A stretch of DNA of 64,000 nucleotides from Sarcophilus harrisii (lineage: Eukaryota > Chordata > Mammalia > Dasyuromorphia > Dasyuridae): positions 463,033,359-463,097,358 of the forward strand of contig NC_045429.1 of assembly GCF_902635505.1 (NCBI RefSeq), given 5' to 3'. Position numbers and translations under genes: made by a program. The notes beneath the pieces are model-generated. The model saw nothing but the letters and a program-made list of their open reading frames with translations, was not told where the DNA came from and ran no database searches. The stretch's first letter is position 1; every line of letters starts with the position of its first letter. Shown here piece by piece: positions 54,810-64,000 of the stretch.

Positions 54810-54964
54810 GTGAGCGCGGCCGGGGCCCGGGACGGGGCGGCTCCCTCGGGGCCGGGTCGGGTGCCCCGCCTTCTTCCCTTCTCGGCTCCAAACGGGAAAC
54901 GAGGCACTCAAAGGGGCGGGCCGGGCCTCGCGGGCAGGAAGAGCGGCACCAGCCTCCTCCCCGC

Positions 54965-55320
54965 CCGGCCTCGGTCCCCCCGGCCTCGGTCTCCCCGGCC
55001 TCGGTTCCCCCCCGGCCTCGGTCTCCCTGGCCTCGGTTCCCCCCGGCCTCGGTCCCGGTCTCCCTGGCCTCGGTTCCCCCCCCCGGCCTCGGTCTCCCTG
55101 GTCTCGGTCCCTCCGGCCTCGTCCTCCCCCGGCCTCGGTCCCCCCCGGCCTCGGTTCCCCCCCGGCCCGGTCCCCGGTCGTTCCCCGCCTCGGTCTCCCG
55201 GCCTCCCTCCCCCGGCCTCGGTCCCCCCCGGCCTCGGTTCCCCCCCGGCCTCGGTCCCCCCGGCCTCGTCCTCCCCCGGCCTCGGTCTCCCCTGGCCTCG
55301 GTTCCCCCTCCCCCCTCCCC
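54965..55320. repeat. CCCCCGGCCTCGGT minisatellite in MCM3AP intron 1
   Basis: About 20 units of 14-18 bases (cccccggcctcggttcc or ctccctggcctcggt). Both strands stay open in several frames, giving spurious proteins over 300 residues long. Confidence 0.92.
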
Positions 55321-56498
55321 CCCCCCCGCCCTGGCCGGGGCCTCCCTTCTCCCCCGCCGAGGGAAACCGGTCTGGGGGGGCGGGGCCTCGTCGACCTCTT
55401 TCTCCCGCCCCCGGTGGGGGCCCGGGGCGCGTCGGCCCCCTGGTGCCTGCCCCCGGGCCGGGCGGGGGCTGGGAAACCAGGCCCGGGCCGTGTCCGGGCG
55501 GTTGGTCCGCGCCCCTGGGCCGGGGGCAGCCCTATCCCCCTCTCCCCGGGGCCCTTTACGGGCCAAGTCCCCAGCCGGACTCCCGGGGCTGGGTCTGGCC
55601 CGGGGCCCGTGCGGAGGAAGCGGGGGGGCCCCCCCCCTCCCAGAGAGCCGGCAAGGGCGGCAGGGGCCGCCCCTGTGCTCAGGAACACCCCAAACACTTC
55701 TGGGAGGGCGTCTGGCGACTTCGCTAAACATGGCTCCAAAAGAGCGGCGGGATGGGGGGCCGAGTCGGAAAGAAGGCCTGGGGAGAGGGTGAGCGTGCCC
55801 TCCTTGGCCTTCCCCGGGGCTGTGGGGTTCAGGGAGCCTTGCGCTGTTTGCCAGGAGCTCCTCTCTTTGGAACTTCCGGCTGTGGCGAGAGCCCCGGGAC
55901 GTTAACTGAGGCAGCAGCCAAGGGGGTCTGATTGTTAAACTGCCCGGGCAGCTGTTGAGACCGGGTTCAGGCTAAGCCCCTCCCCCTTTCCTCTTCTCCC
56001 TCCCTCTCTCCCCTCCCTCCTCCTCCCTTCCCCTTTTCCTCCTCCTTTCCTCCGCGCCCCCTGCTCTCAGTCCTCAGACCCCTGGACTTGTTGGCCTCTG
56101 CCTTGTCCCCAGCTGGAGAAAGCTATGGGGAAGTGGGGGGGAGGGGCAGAAGTCCTCTGGGCCAAACTTCTCAGTTACAGGGGTGGGGGGGCCTGTGAGT
56201 GGCACAGTTGAGGATGCAGCGGCAGTGAGGGGCGGCGGGCCCTGGAACCTCGGGCCTGGTTCCTGCGGCTCCATCTCTCTCCCACCTCCATGACTTACCG
56301 AGATGATGTGCAGAAGTTGCTAAGAGACTTTTCCTGGGGGGGGGGTTGTGCAATTAGATGATCAGCCCCCCCTTTTTTTTGTTTCTATAAGTAAATGTTC
56401 CTCCAGTTTTCAGTTAACTTCCACCCCAAGTTAGTTCATATCATTTCTCATGTGTCACTGTTGACCAACAGAACAGCGTGTGGTGTGGGGGGGGGGTC

Positions 56499-56600
56499 GG
56501 ATGCTGACCTGGGAGGCGGGAAGACCTGAATTTAAGCCCTGCCTCCAACTGTGTGACCTCGGGCAGATCACTTCACTAATCAGCTGTGCCAGTCCCCTGG
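56499..56600 (+). mobile_element. SINE fragment (Mar1/MIR)
   Basis: gaagacctgaatttaagccc, then tgtgtgacctcgggcagatc and acttcact. Confidence 0.65.
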
Positions 56601-56746
56601 TTAAATAGGAATTTTGCATCCCTTCAGACCGGCCTCCTCAGAGTCCAATAAAAGAACCCGCAGGAAGCCCTTTGCAAGCCTCAGAGGGCAAGCCCAGTGT
56701 CGTCTGGCTCCTAACTCATGATTCCCTCTTCTCCTCTGCCTTTCAG

Positions 56747-57996
56747 CTGCTGGGGATGGCAAAGATGAAGACAAACTTAGAGCAGGAGGTTGTTTCGTCG
56801 CTCTTTTAATCTTTTTTGAGAATCGGTTTGGAAGATGAACCCCAACAGTCTTTTTGGGGGACAGCAATCCAGTATGTTCTCCTCTACCAGTGGCTCCCTG
56901 GGAACGTTTCAGGTTCAGCCACCGTTTCGATTCGGTCAGCCCTCGCTTTTTGGACAGAGCGCTTTGGGCGCAGGGCAGAACTTTGCCCAGACTTCCGGGG
57001 GGACCCAGTCTTCCTCAGGATCTACGCTAGGATTCCCAGCCAACTCCGGGATCGGGTCTCACTCTGTGCCGCCCCCCCAGGCTCCTGTCTTCACGGCGGC
57101 TTCCGGACCCCCCAGTACATCTGCCCCCAGCAACGCGGGATTCAGTTTCAAGACTCCCCCCAATATCGGAGCTTTCCCCAGCACCCCCAGCTTTGGGCAC
57201 GGTAGCGGGGAAGCATCCGGTTTGGGCCGATCTGAGTTCAGCTTTAAGCCTCCAGAAAGCGCAACCTTCAGACCCATCTTTGGGGCAGAGTCGGAGCCGG
57301 AGAAGACCCAGAGCCAGATCACTCCGGGCTCTTTCACCTTCTCCCACCCAGTTAGTGGTGGGCCTGAGGCGCTGGTCTCCTTCACGTTTTCCCAGGGCTC
57401 AAGCAGCTCAGGCACCAGCCCAAGTTTTACTTTCTCCAAACCAGCCAGCAACTCTTCAACTTTTGCCTCTGCCAGTCAGAATGTGGAGGAGGAAAAGAGG
57501 GGCCCTAAACCAGCATTTGGGAGTTCAGGGAGCAGCTTCACGAGCTTCGCATCACCAGGCTCTGTAGGGGAGCCCTTTTCTATGAGCAAAGCAGTGGGCA
57601 AGCTGGGAAGGGATGATGCTGGTGGCCAGGGAGGGTTGCTATCTGGGCATGTGAAAGGGCTGAAGAGGAAGGAAGACCACGACCGGTCACCCAGGAGACG
57701 AGACTACGATGCCGTAGATGACGTGGAGCTCTTGTCACGGGGAGATCACCCTCCAGAGAAGCGCCCTCCCCGCCTGGCTCGCCCACGGGGTGGCGGCTTG
57801 TTTGGGCGGACGCTGCAGGACATGCTGAGGAGCAACAAAGAAGGCGGCCGCCTGGGAAGCAAAGAAATAAAAAAGGAAGTGGGGAGTTTAGAATCCGGCG
57901 AGACGGATCACGGTGCTGCAGCGGGAGCAACCTCGTCCATGTTGTCCATCCCCCGGCTGAAGGAGGAGGAAATGGATGGCAAAAGTGGCCAGGAAG
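56747..57996 (+). CDS. MCM3AP: MCM3AP exon 2 (5' UTR, then residues 1-388)
   Basis: The exon starts after acceptor ctgcctttcag; coding begins at 56835 with [20 protein letters not shown]. It holds the whole FG-like region, then [28 protein letters not shown]-like [14 protein letters not shown], and [20 protein letters not shown]. Ends in phase 1 at GAAG|gtacgt. Confidence 0.95.
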
Positions 57997-60900
57997 GTAC
58001 GTATACTGCAGCCTCTGAGAGCGGCCTTTGAGAGGCCAAAGGGCAGATGTATTCTCTGTCCCTGTGTGGCCACCTCCTCAGCCCTTGCTGACCCAGCTCC
58101 CTTCTGCTTCCCTCGCAGTGTCCGCCAACAGGGTTACCCCTTCCCGCCGAGGGAAGAAGGAGAGCGTGGATAGCTCTAGCAGCCTGTCACCCAGCGAGCT
58201 CACCGCCATTCAGTGCAAGAACATCCCCAACTACCTCAATGACAGGGCGATCCTGGAGGAGCACTTTGGCCGATTTGGGAAAGTGCAGCGCATCTATCCC
58301 CGGCGCAACCGAAAGCTCGCCATTGTGCACTTCTCAGACCACGTGAGTATTCTCCCGGGGGGGGGGGGGGAAATCTCCCGGGGGGGGCCCTCTGCTGGGC
58401 TTGGCCTAGCTCTACCTCCTTTGCCCCCTCCTCCATTCCTTCTCTGATAGTCTTTGCCTTCCTTCTTGAGCATGATTAAGGCATTTACTGAGCACCTACT
58501 GTGTGCCAGGGGCTGTAAAGAAAATAAAGACCATCCTGCCCTCCAGGGGCTTATCAGCCAAAGCAAATAACAATAAGTAAACTTATGTCCCGACAAATGT
58601 GGGCGAGCTGGGGGAGTCATTGATTAACAGATGGAAGGCAGTGTGATTGGTTAGTATTTGGAGCAGAAGATGGAGAATGTTTCAGGCCCAGGGGCCACAA
58701 GCCAGAGGCCTGTGTGGCTGGATCAGCCTCCTGGGTCGTGGAGGCCTCTGATTCTCAACTCTGTGCCAAAGGCTTGAACCAGAGAAACCCATTTCCCATT
58801 ATTTTGGCTCCTGCTCCTCTTGCTCCGCTGTATGTTGGTGGGCCATGTCTGCCAGCGCATGTGGCAGCTTGGTTTGAGCTGCAGCCGGTGCTATGCCCAA
58901 GTTGCCAGTCACCAAATGAAAGCAAATTGATTAAGGAGAGTGGATAGTCTATCCACCAAGGCAGATCGACCTGTCTGTAACATGACATATGGTTTTGGAG
59001 AATTGCTCTGTCAGGACAAAAGAGTCCTCTGGCCACGGCCAGCCTTTGTCCTTAATGAGCTGATCCTTCGGAAGCTTCCTGCTTTGGTGGCCCACACCCC
59101 TCCAAGTTTCTGTCTCTGCTTTTGGAGTCTGGGTGGGTCCCTGCTGTCGTGAGAAATAGCTTTCTTGTGTGGCCTCTTTTGTTGTCCCTTTCCTTCTCTA
59201 TTTATTTCTTTCATTCAGTGTTTCCAGTGGCATTAAAAAGTTTAACATTCATTTAAAAAAATTTTTGAGTTGCACATTGCCTCCCTTCCCATCCTCTCCT
59301 CAAGAAGGCGAGCAGTTTGCTTCAGATGACACACGTGTAGTCGTGCAAAACATATTTCTGCTTAGCCATGTTATAAAAGAAAACACAGACTCCTTTGCCC
59401 TGATCCCCAAAAAAGAAAAGTGAGAAAGTCTGCTTTGGTCTGCATTCACGTTTCACCAGTTCTTCCTTTGAAGGCGGAGAGCATTTTCCAGCGAGTTCTT
59501 TGGAATCGTCTTAGATTACCGTATCATTGAGAAGGAATAAGGCCTTCCTGGCAGATCATCCCACAGTGTTGCTATGACTGTGCACTATGTTCTGCACTAT
59601 GTCACTTGAGGTGAAAAGGAACCAGTGGCCCCCAATTTTTCCGACCTCCATCTGCTTGTCGTTTCTTCTAGCCCAATAGTATTCCATCGTAGTCATGCCC
59701 CACACCTTGGTCAGCCCAGCACTCGAATGCCTGTTGGATAAAGAGCAGCTGCCGTCACGTGGGTGCAGTGCCTCCTTTTCTCTTCCTTCCCCTTTTCTGC
59801 TCGAGGCCAGCCGCATATTCTCCACAGCATGACTGGCTTTGAGTGAAGTCATTTTGTTCCCAAACATTTTCTCTGGAGTTGTTTCCGCTGCTTCCTTTTC
59901 CACTCGGCTATCATCCCTCCCTTTGGTGCTCCAACTTCCTGCTTATGGGTTCTGATTTGCTTTTCAGGCATCTGCTGCTCTGGCTCGGAAGAAAGGGAAA
60001 GGCTTGCATAAAGACGTACTCATCTTTTGGCACAAGAAAAAAATAAGTGAGTTGATTTGGCCCTTTTCTGCTGATGGTGGGTGTTTGCTTCGAGGTATTG
60101 GGAACAGATGGGGGTGACCTGGAGGGTGGCTCCCCCAGTGCCCAATGATGACCAGCTTAAGGAACTAAGTGGCAGAGCCAGCCTCTGCCCTCCTCATCAC
60201 CTAGGTGTTGCTTTGTTCCAAATGATAACGTCCGGTTCCTGGGGAGCACCTCCTTCTACCCCAAGGCTTATCAACTCCTAATCTAAGTTGACTCTCTTCA
60301 GGTCCCAGCAAGAAGGACTTTTCCCCAAAGGAGAAAAAATCAAGTGAGGGGGAAGGTAGTCAGAGCTGTGAAGACTCACCTTTCCAGCGCTCCCCACTGC
60401 GCAAACCCCTCTTGAGACCTGCCACTGGCGGTAGCAGCAGCCTTCTGAGTAAGAGGTAAGCCTGGTGGTTATAACCTGTGAGCGAAGCTAGAGAACACTT
60501 GCATATGTGCTCATCTGCAGCCATGGGTTTCCTCCCCTTAAATGGGGGTTCTCCAAGGAAAGAAGTTGTCTCATTTTGATCTTGTCTCTAGTGTTCTGCA
60601 CTATAGGTGCTTAATAAATGCTCATTAAATTGCCAAATGGGATTTTGTCTAGACAGTCAGGAACTGATGGCTATTTATGTGGTTAGGAATGTGGTTTGGA
60701 GCTGTACGTTATAAAATGGTAGCGTTTTTGGTCCATTTATGCTTCAGAATTCTGAATCAAGGATCTGATTTGAATTGATCTTACAAATGGCAAATGTGCT
60801 TTATGACCCGTGAAATAAAAATGAACAGAAGATGTTTCCACATTGAATCTTAGTGGAAGCCTCCTTTCTAAATGAGGGAACTTATCAAGTGGAATAATTC

Positions 60901-62925
60901 TGTAACACTCCTCCCACCACCATCCACTGTTCCAGCATTGGAATGAAACCTTTCTAATAAATACACAGAATTAAACCAAACGAATCCCTGCTTGGTCATG
61001 CCCCTAAATGTCTGCCTCAGACAGCTCCGTAAGTCCCTTACCTCTGCTCAGGAGGAAGAGAGAGCACGGCAGCTTTGGGCCTTTGGAGTCAAACTTGGAT
61101 TGGACTGAGCCGGAGAGTTTTTAGAGGTGCTCTAATAGTGCCATCATTTTGCAAATTGTTTTCCTGGCTCATCCAAATCGAAGGAGTTTGTCTGTTAAGA
61201 CTTTCCAGCGATGGTGAGATTGTAGACCTGACCCACCCCCTGCCTCCAGTTAGAATGGCAGCAAAGGCTGTAGTCCTGTCCTTTCCATTTAAGTTTATGG
61301 CAACCCGCTTCCCAGCCAATTAAAGAATCCTGGGTGTGTAGAAAAGCATTGGAGTATTTGGCAGTTTTTCCTCTTAGCTGGCTTTGGGGCCCTCACTTTT
61401 AGCTGGACTGCAGTCAGGTGGGAGCTCTACTGGATTAGGGCCTTCCAGAGCCCATGGAGAGCTCAGAGTAGGACTTTGTGGTGGAGGAAGAAACCAAGGG
61501 CTTGTGCCCCCCTGAAATTCACACAAGGTGAGGAGGCTAAAAGGAGGTTCTTAGGGGCTTTAACAGGGGATTGGGGACGGGCAGCCTTGGGGTGCGGGCT
61601 GTGTTGGTGAAGGAGGCGTCTGTATTGGTGACATCACAAAGCTACAGCTGAGGCTTCATGACGAACAGGCCAGGGAAGTCAAGTCAGCTCTGGGACCCAA
61701 CCAAGCACGTTGCTCTGCTTTTTGTAGTTCTCCAGTTAAGAAATCGAGCCATACCAAGTCTCTGCAGTTTGAGGGGGAGCCCTTTGATTCTGGGCCTGAG
61801 ATCCCAAGCTCAGACAACCTGGGACTGTCAGCGACCACCCTCGTCACCTTGATGGGCACGGTGGCCGAGACGTCGGAGGACAAGTACCGCCTCCTTGACC
61901 AGAGGGATAAGATCATGAGGCAAGGTAGGCTGTGGGTGAGCTGGGGTGGGTGGTGGGCACCAAGATGCCCCCCTTCTCAGCTCCTACAGGAGCCGCCAGC
62001 GCTGTGGCAGCAAAGCCGCAGATTTGTGAGGTGCTTTCTTGTGTCTCTCGGCTACAGTGAGCGAGGACCGAGGACTCTTTGGTGGCTTTGCCGTTTTCCT
62101 TGGCATTGCCACGTGGATATAAATGATTGAATCTAAGCTCCTTGTGGGCAGGGGGTGTTGCACTAGGAAGTGCTTCCCAGTTGGGAGGTGAGTGGCGGGC
62201 TCCGTGGCTGGTGGCTTTCTCGGTAGGCATTGGAGCACCGCACCTGTGCAGTGGAGAGCTGGGAGATCTGGGGCCTGCGAGGCCCTGATCCCTGATTTGA
62301 GGTTTATACAGGCCAAACATGGAGAGAAGACACGGCTGCAGACATTTCCTAGCTGTGTGACTCTGGACTAGTCATTTCACCTCTCATTTGTAGAGTGGGA
62401 TAATGTTGGCCCCTGCCGCGTTAGGAGGATCCAACGAGATAAAATTTGTGAAGCACTTAGCACACAGTGGACACTAAATAAGAGCTATTTATTTCTTCTT
62501 TCTCTCCCTTCCCCCTGAAAACAAGGACTTTTGTGTTTGCTTAGAGCTGTCCTTGGGATTCCCACTTTCCTGAGGCCTTCAGGAGTGACAGTGCGGCATC
62601 CCAACGCCCTCTCTAATCGCACAGCCTCAGTTTGGTGGCTTCTTCCTCCACAGCCTCCACGTGCAAGCCAAGAGCCCTCTGGGGTCTGTGCATCGTGTGG
62701 CTCTTTGAGCAAGGAGCTGTTTCCTTCTTGTCTTTGGTCCTTCCAAGCAAATAGTGATCCCTTCCTTCTCTTTGCCATTGGCTAGCTCGCGTCAAGAGAA
62801 CGGATCTGGACAAAGCGAAAGCCTTTGTTGGGACGTGCCCAGACATGTGTCCCGAGAAAGAGCGGTACATGAGAGAGACCAGGAACCAGCTGAGCTCTTT
62901 TGAAGTGATCCCTGGCACAGATCAG
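56835..62925 (+). CDS. MCM3AP: MCM3AP/GANP, 5' part (6 coding exons)
   Basis: MCM3AP (GANP) is the Sac3-family scaffold of the TREX-2 complex, which links transcription to mRNA export at nuclear pores; it also carries an MCM3 acetyltransferase region. Six coding exons join to 652 codons and run off the right edge. Domains in order: an FG-nucleoporin-like Ser/Gly/Phe-rich region (residues 1-230, with SLFGG, FRFGQ, SLFGQ), a basic [12 protein letters not shown] segment, an RRM-like fold (residues about 418-485, [18 protein letters not shown] and RKLAIVHF), and the start of the SAC3 domain ([15 protein letters not shown], residues 623-637). The start is fixed by an in-frame TGA 18 bases upstream. 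Exons: 56835-57996, 58119-58342, 59968-60046, 60302-60455, 61728-61924, 62786-62925. Sequence agrees closely with human GANP as I recall it. Confidence 0.96.
58119..58342 (+). CDS. MCM3AP: MCM3AP exon 3 (residues 388-462), RRM-like
   Basis: Codes [20 protein letters not shown] and [20 protein letters not shown], the first part of the RRM-like fold. Phase 1 to phase 0, donor CAC|gtgagt. Confidence 0.95.
58470..58610 (+). mobile_element. MIR3-like fragment
   Basis: catttactgagcacctactg, then tgtgccaggggctgtaaaga and tccaggggcttatca. Confidence 0.55.
59240..59790 (-). mobile_element. Marsupial LINE-1 3' UTR, reverse orientation
   Basis: aaaaatttttgagttgcaca, gtgtagtcgtgcaaaacata, cccaatagtattccatcgta are reverse-strand L1 3' text. 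It ends about 180 bases before MCM3AP exon 4. Confidence 0.85.
59968..60046 (+). CDS. MCM3AP: MCM3AP exon 4 (residues 463-489)
   Basis: Codes [20 protein letters not shown] and WHKKKI, completing the RRM-like unit. The split codon gives Ser489 in KKISPSKK, which may be the counterpart of the Ser502 reported as phosphorylated in human GANP (numbering from memory). Donor ATAA|gtgagt. Confidence 0.94.
60302..60455 (+). CDS. MCM3AP: MCM3AP exon 5 (residues 489-540)
   Basis: Codes [40 protein letters not shown] and SLLSK. It is Ser/Lys/Pro-rich and likely disordered. Ends in phase 2 at AAGAG|gtaagc. Confidence 0.93.
60550..60640 (+). mobile_element. L2 3' end
   Basis: tctagtgttctgcactatag, then gtgcttaataaatgctcatt is the L2 tail. 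Confidence 0.6.
60650..61727. other. MCM3AP intron 5, rest, nothing named
   Basis: Unique-looking sequence; open frames are chance. Confidence 0.5.
61728..61924 (+). CDS. MCM3AP: MCM3AP exon 6 (residues 540-606)
   Basis: Codes [20 protein letters not shown] and [25 protein letters not shown], matching human [20 protein letters not shown]. Phase 2 to phase 1, donor CAAG|gtaggc. Confidence 0.95.
62310..62500 (+). mobile_element. MIR SINE, near full length
   Basis: cctagctgtgtgactctgga, tcatttgtagagtgggataa, gagataaaatttgtgaagca, ggacactaaataagagctat. Confidence 0.8.
62786..62925 (+). CDS. MCM3AP: MCM3AP exon 7 (residues 606-652), SAC3 domain start
   Basis: Codes [20 protein letters not shown] and [20 protein letters not shown], the conserved entry of the SAC3/GANP domain. 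Phase 1 to phase 0, donor CAG|gtaggg. Later exons are outside the window. Confidence 0.95.
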
Positions 62926-63889
62926 GTAGGGTCCATTGGGGGCTGAGCCCGGCCTTGATTTCTCCTGTGCTGTGACCTCCCGTCTGCTCTGGGTGCAGGG
63001 ACGTGAGATCCCACTTCCTGTGCCCGCTTTGTCATTGGGAATCTGCTGGGGGCTGGGGACGCTTGTTCTTGTCATAGCAGGTTGGGAAATTTGGAGCCCA
63101 GAAAGATTGGGATTCCATCATCGGCAGCTCTTTGAGCATCTCCAGAAGGATGCGTAGGTGGTAGAGGGTGTTTGGGGGGCAGCGGTAAACTTGCAGTCAC
63201 TAAAAGACTGATGCTGGTGTAAATCCGGGCCATTTGCCTCCTCTTCTTCTGCGTCTGTCAGCCGCTGCTGCCACAGCCCAACCTGGCGACCGGTCGGTCC
63301 CTGCTCCTGGGGACGGTGTAGATACATGGCTACGGGTCCCTGATACAAGGGTGGCCTAGTGGCCTATGGCCAGTGTGAGTTTCCTTCAGGTGTCCACGTA
63401 GTGACAGGGAGGTCACATAGACATGCATCTGGAGGGCATGGAAGGCCTGGCAGAGGTCCCTGGTGCAGGGTCATGGCAGGACCAGGATGGGTGTGGTCCC
63501 ACTGGACACACTTTCACATATAAGTCATCCTGGGCTCGGCAGAGGCAGTGGTCTGGGCTGTCTGATAAGGCAGAGAGTGGGAAGCTTTGGAATGCCGGCC
63601 TTTCCACCTGGTGGGAGGCCCCGTGTGGACCTTGGGATCTTTGCTCTGGATGGTGTGCTGGGGGTTCTTCCTTTGTCCTCAGGTTAGGGGCCGTGGAGAG
63701 AAGAGCTCACTTTCTGGACAAGGGCTTGGCTGCCCTGTGGTGGTCCCTGCTTTCCATCATTGACCTTTCTCAAGTCTGTGGGCATCCTGAGGGCTGTGGG
63801 AGGGAGGCTTTTCTCACAGACGGTCACTGTACAATCTAATCAGTCCATTGCTGCTGATGCTTTTGGAGCTTTCCTTTGATTTGAATCAG
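62926..63889. other. MCM3AP intron 7, nothing named
   Basis: No repeat or exon recognised; the next coding exon lies beyond the window. Confidence 0.5.
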
Positions 63890-64000
63890 GTAGACTGAGC
63901 TCTTGTCCCGGCCCTCCCGCTGATGACCTGTGTGACCTCAGTCGGTCACTTCCCTTCCTGGACCTCTGCTTCCTCATCTGTGAAATGGGGGGAGGAGTTG
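63890..64000 (+). mobile_element. MIR SINE, cut by window end
   Basis: gatgacctgtgtgacctcag, then tgcttcctcatctgtgaaat and ggggg. Confidence 0.7.

Noticed and set aside
54547-55792. Open frames of 330-390 residues on both strands
   Set aside because: They are translations of the CCTCGGT minisatellite and flanking CpG island: Pro/Ser/Gly/Arg only, overlapping in several frames, with no known domain.

Overview
This is vertebrate nuclear DNA with spliced genes, and it most likely comes from a marsupial. The clues are tRNA-derived SINEs of the Mar1/WSINE type (start gggcagctgggtggcgcagt), 3' ends of metatherian LINE-1 elements, and old MIR and L2 copies. The species cannot be fixed from the sequence; a grey opossum-like or dasyurid-like genome fits. 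Base composition is GC-rich, with CpG islands at about 29.9-33 kb and 54.1-55.9 kb.

The window holds four genes in the order PCNT (-), C21orf58 (+), YBEY (-), MCM3AP (+). As I recall human 21q22.3, the neighbourhood is MCM3AP-YBEY-C21orf58-PCNT, so this is the same conserved block read from the other side. I built all exon models by reading splice sites and codon phase by eye. Every junction keeps the frame: PCNT 18 exons and 1,739 codons (open at the left edge), C21orf58 8 exons and 280 residues (complete), YBEY 4 exons and 166 residues (complete), MCM3AP one noncoding exon plus 6 coding exons and 652 codons (open at the right edge).

Regions: 1-1.8 kb lies inside the next PCNT intron and holds a MIR and a LINE-1. 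From 1.8 to 31.4 kb is the 5' part of PCNT, with mostly small exons and one very large exon at 14.8-17.05 kb. From 29.9 to 33 kb is the PCNT CpG island, with a minisatellite carrying CTCF-like motifs. From 33 to 44.9 kb is C21orf58 with many minisatellites. From 45 to 48.9 kb is GC-rich spacer with a probable LTR fossil. From 48.9 to 52.3 kb is YBEY. From 52.4 to 54.7 kb is spacer that includes a stretch of poor-looking sequence at 53.5-53.95 kb. From 54.7 kb to the end is the 5' half of MCM3AP.

PCNT is a centrosome scaffold, YBEY a mitochondrial RNA endonuclease, MCM3AP (GANP) an mRNA-export scaffold, and C21orf58 is poorly characterised. They share a locus, not a pathway. The most notable observation is that this PCNT carries about 950 codons (exons 4-8, including a 743-codon exon) that I do not find in the human PCNT protein as I remember it. 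The first of these exons resembles the paralogue AKAP9.
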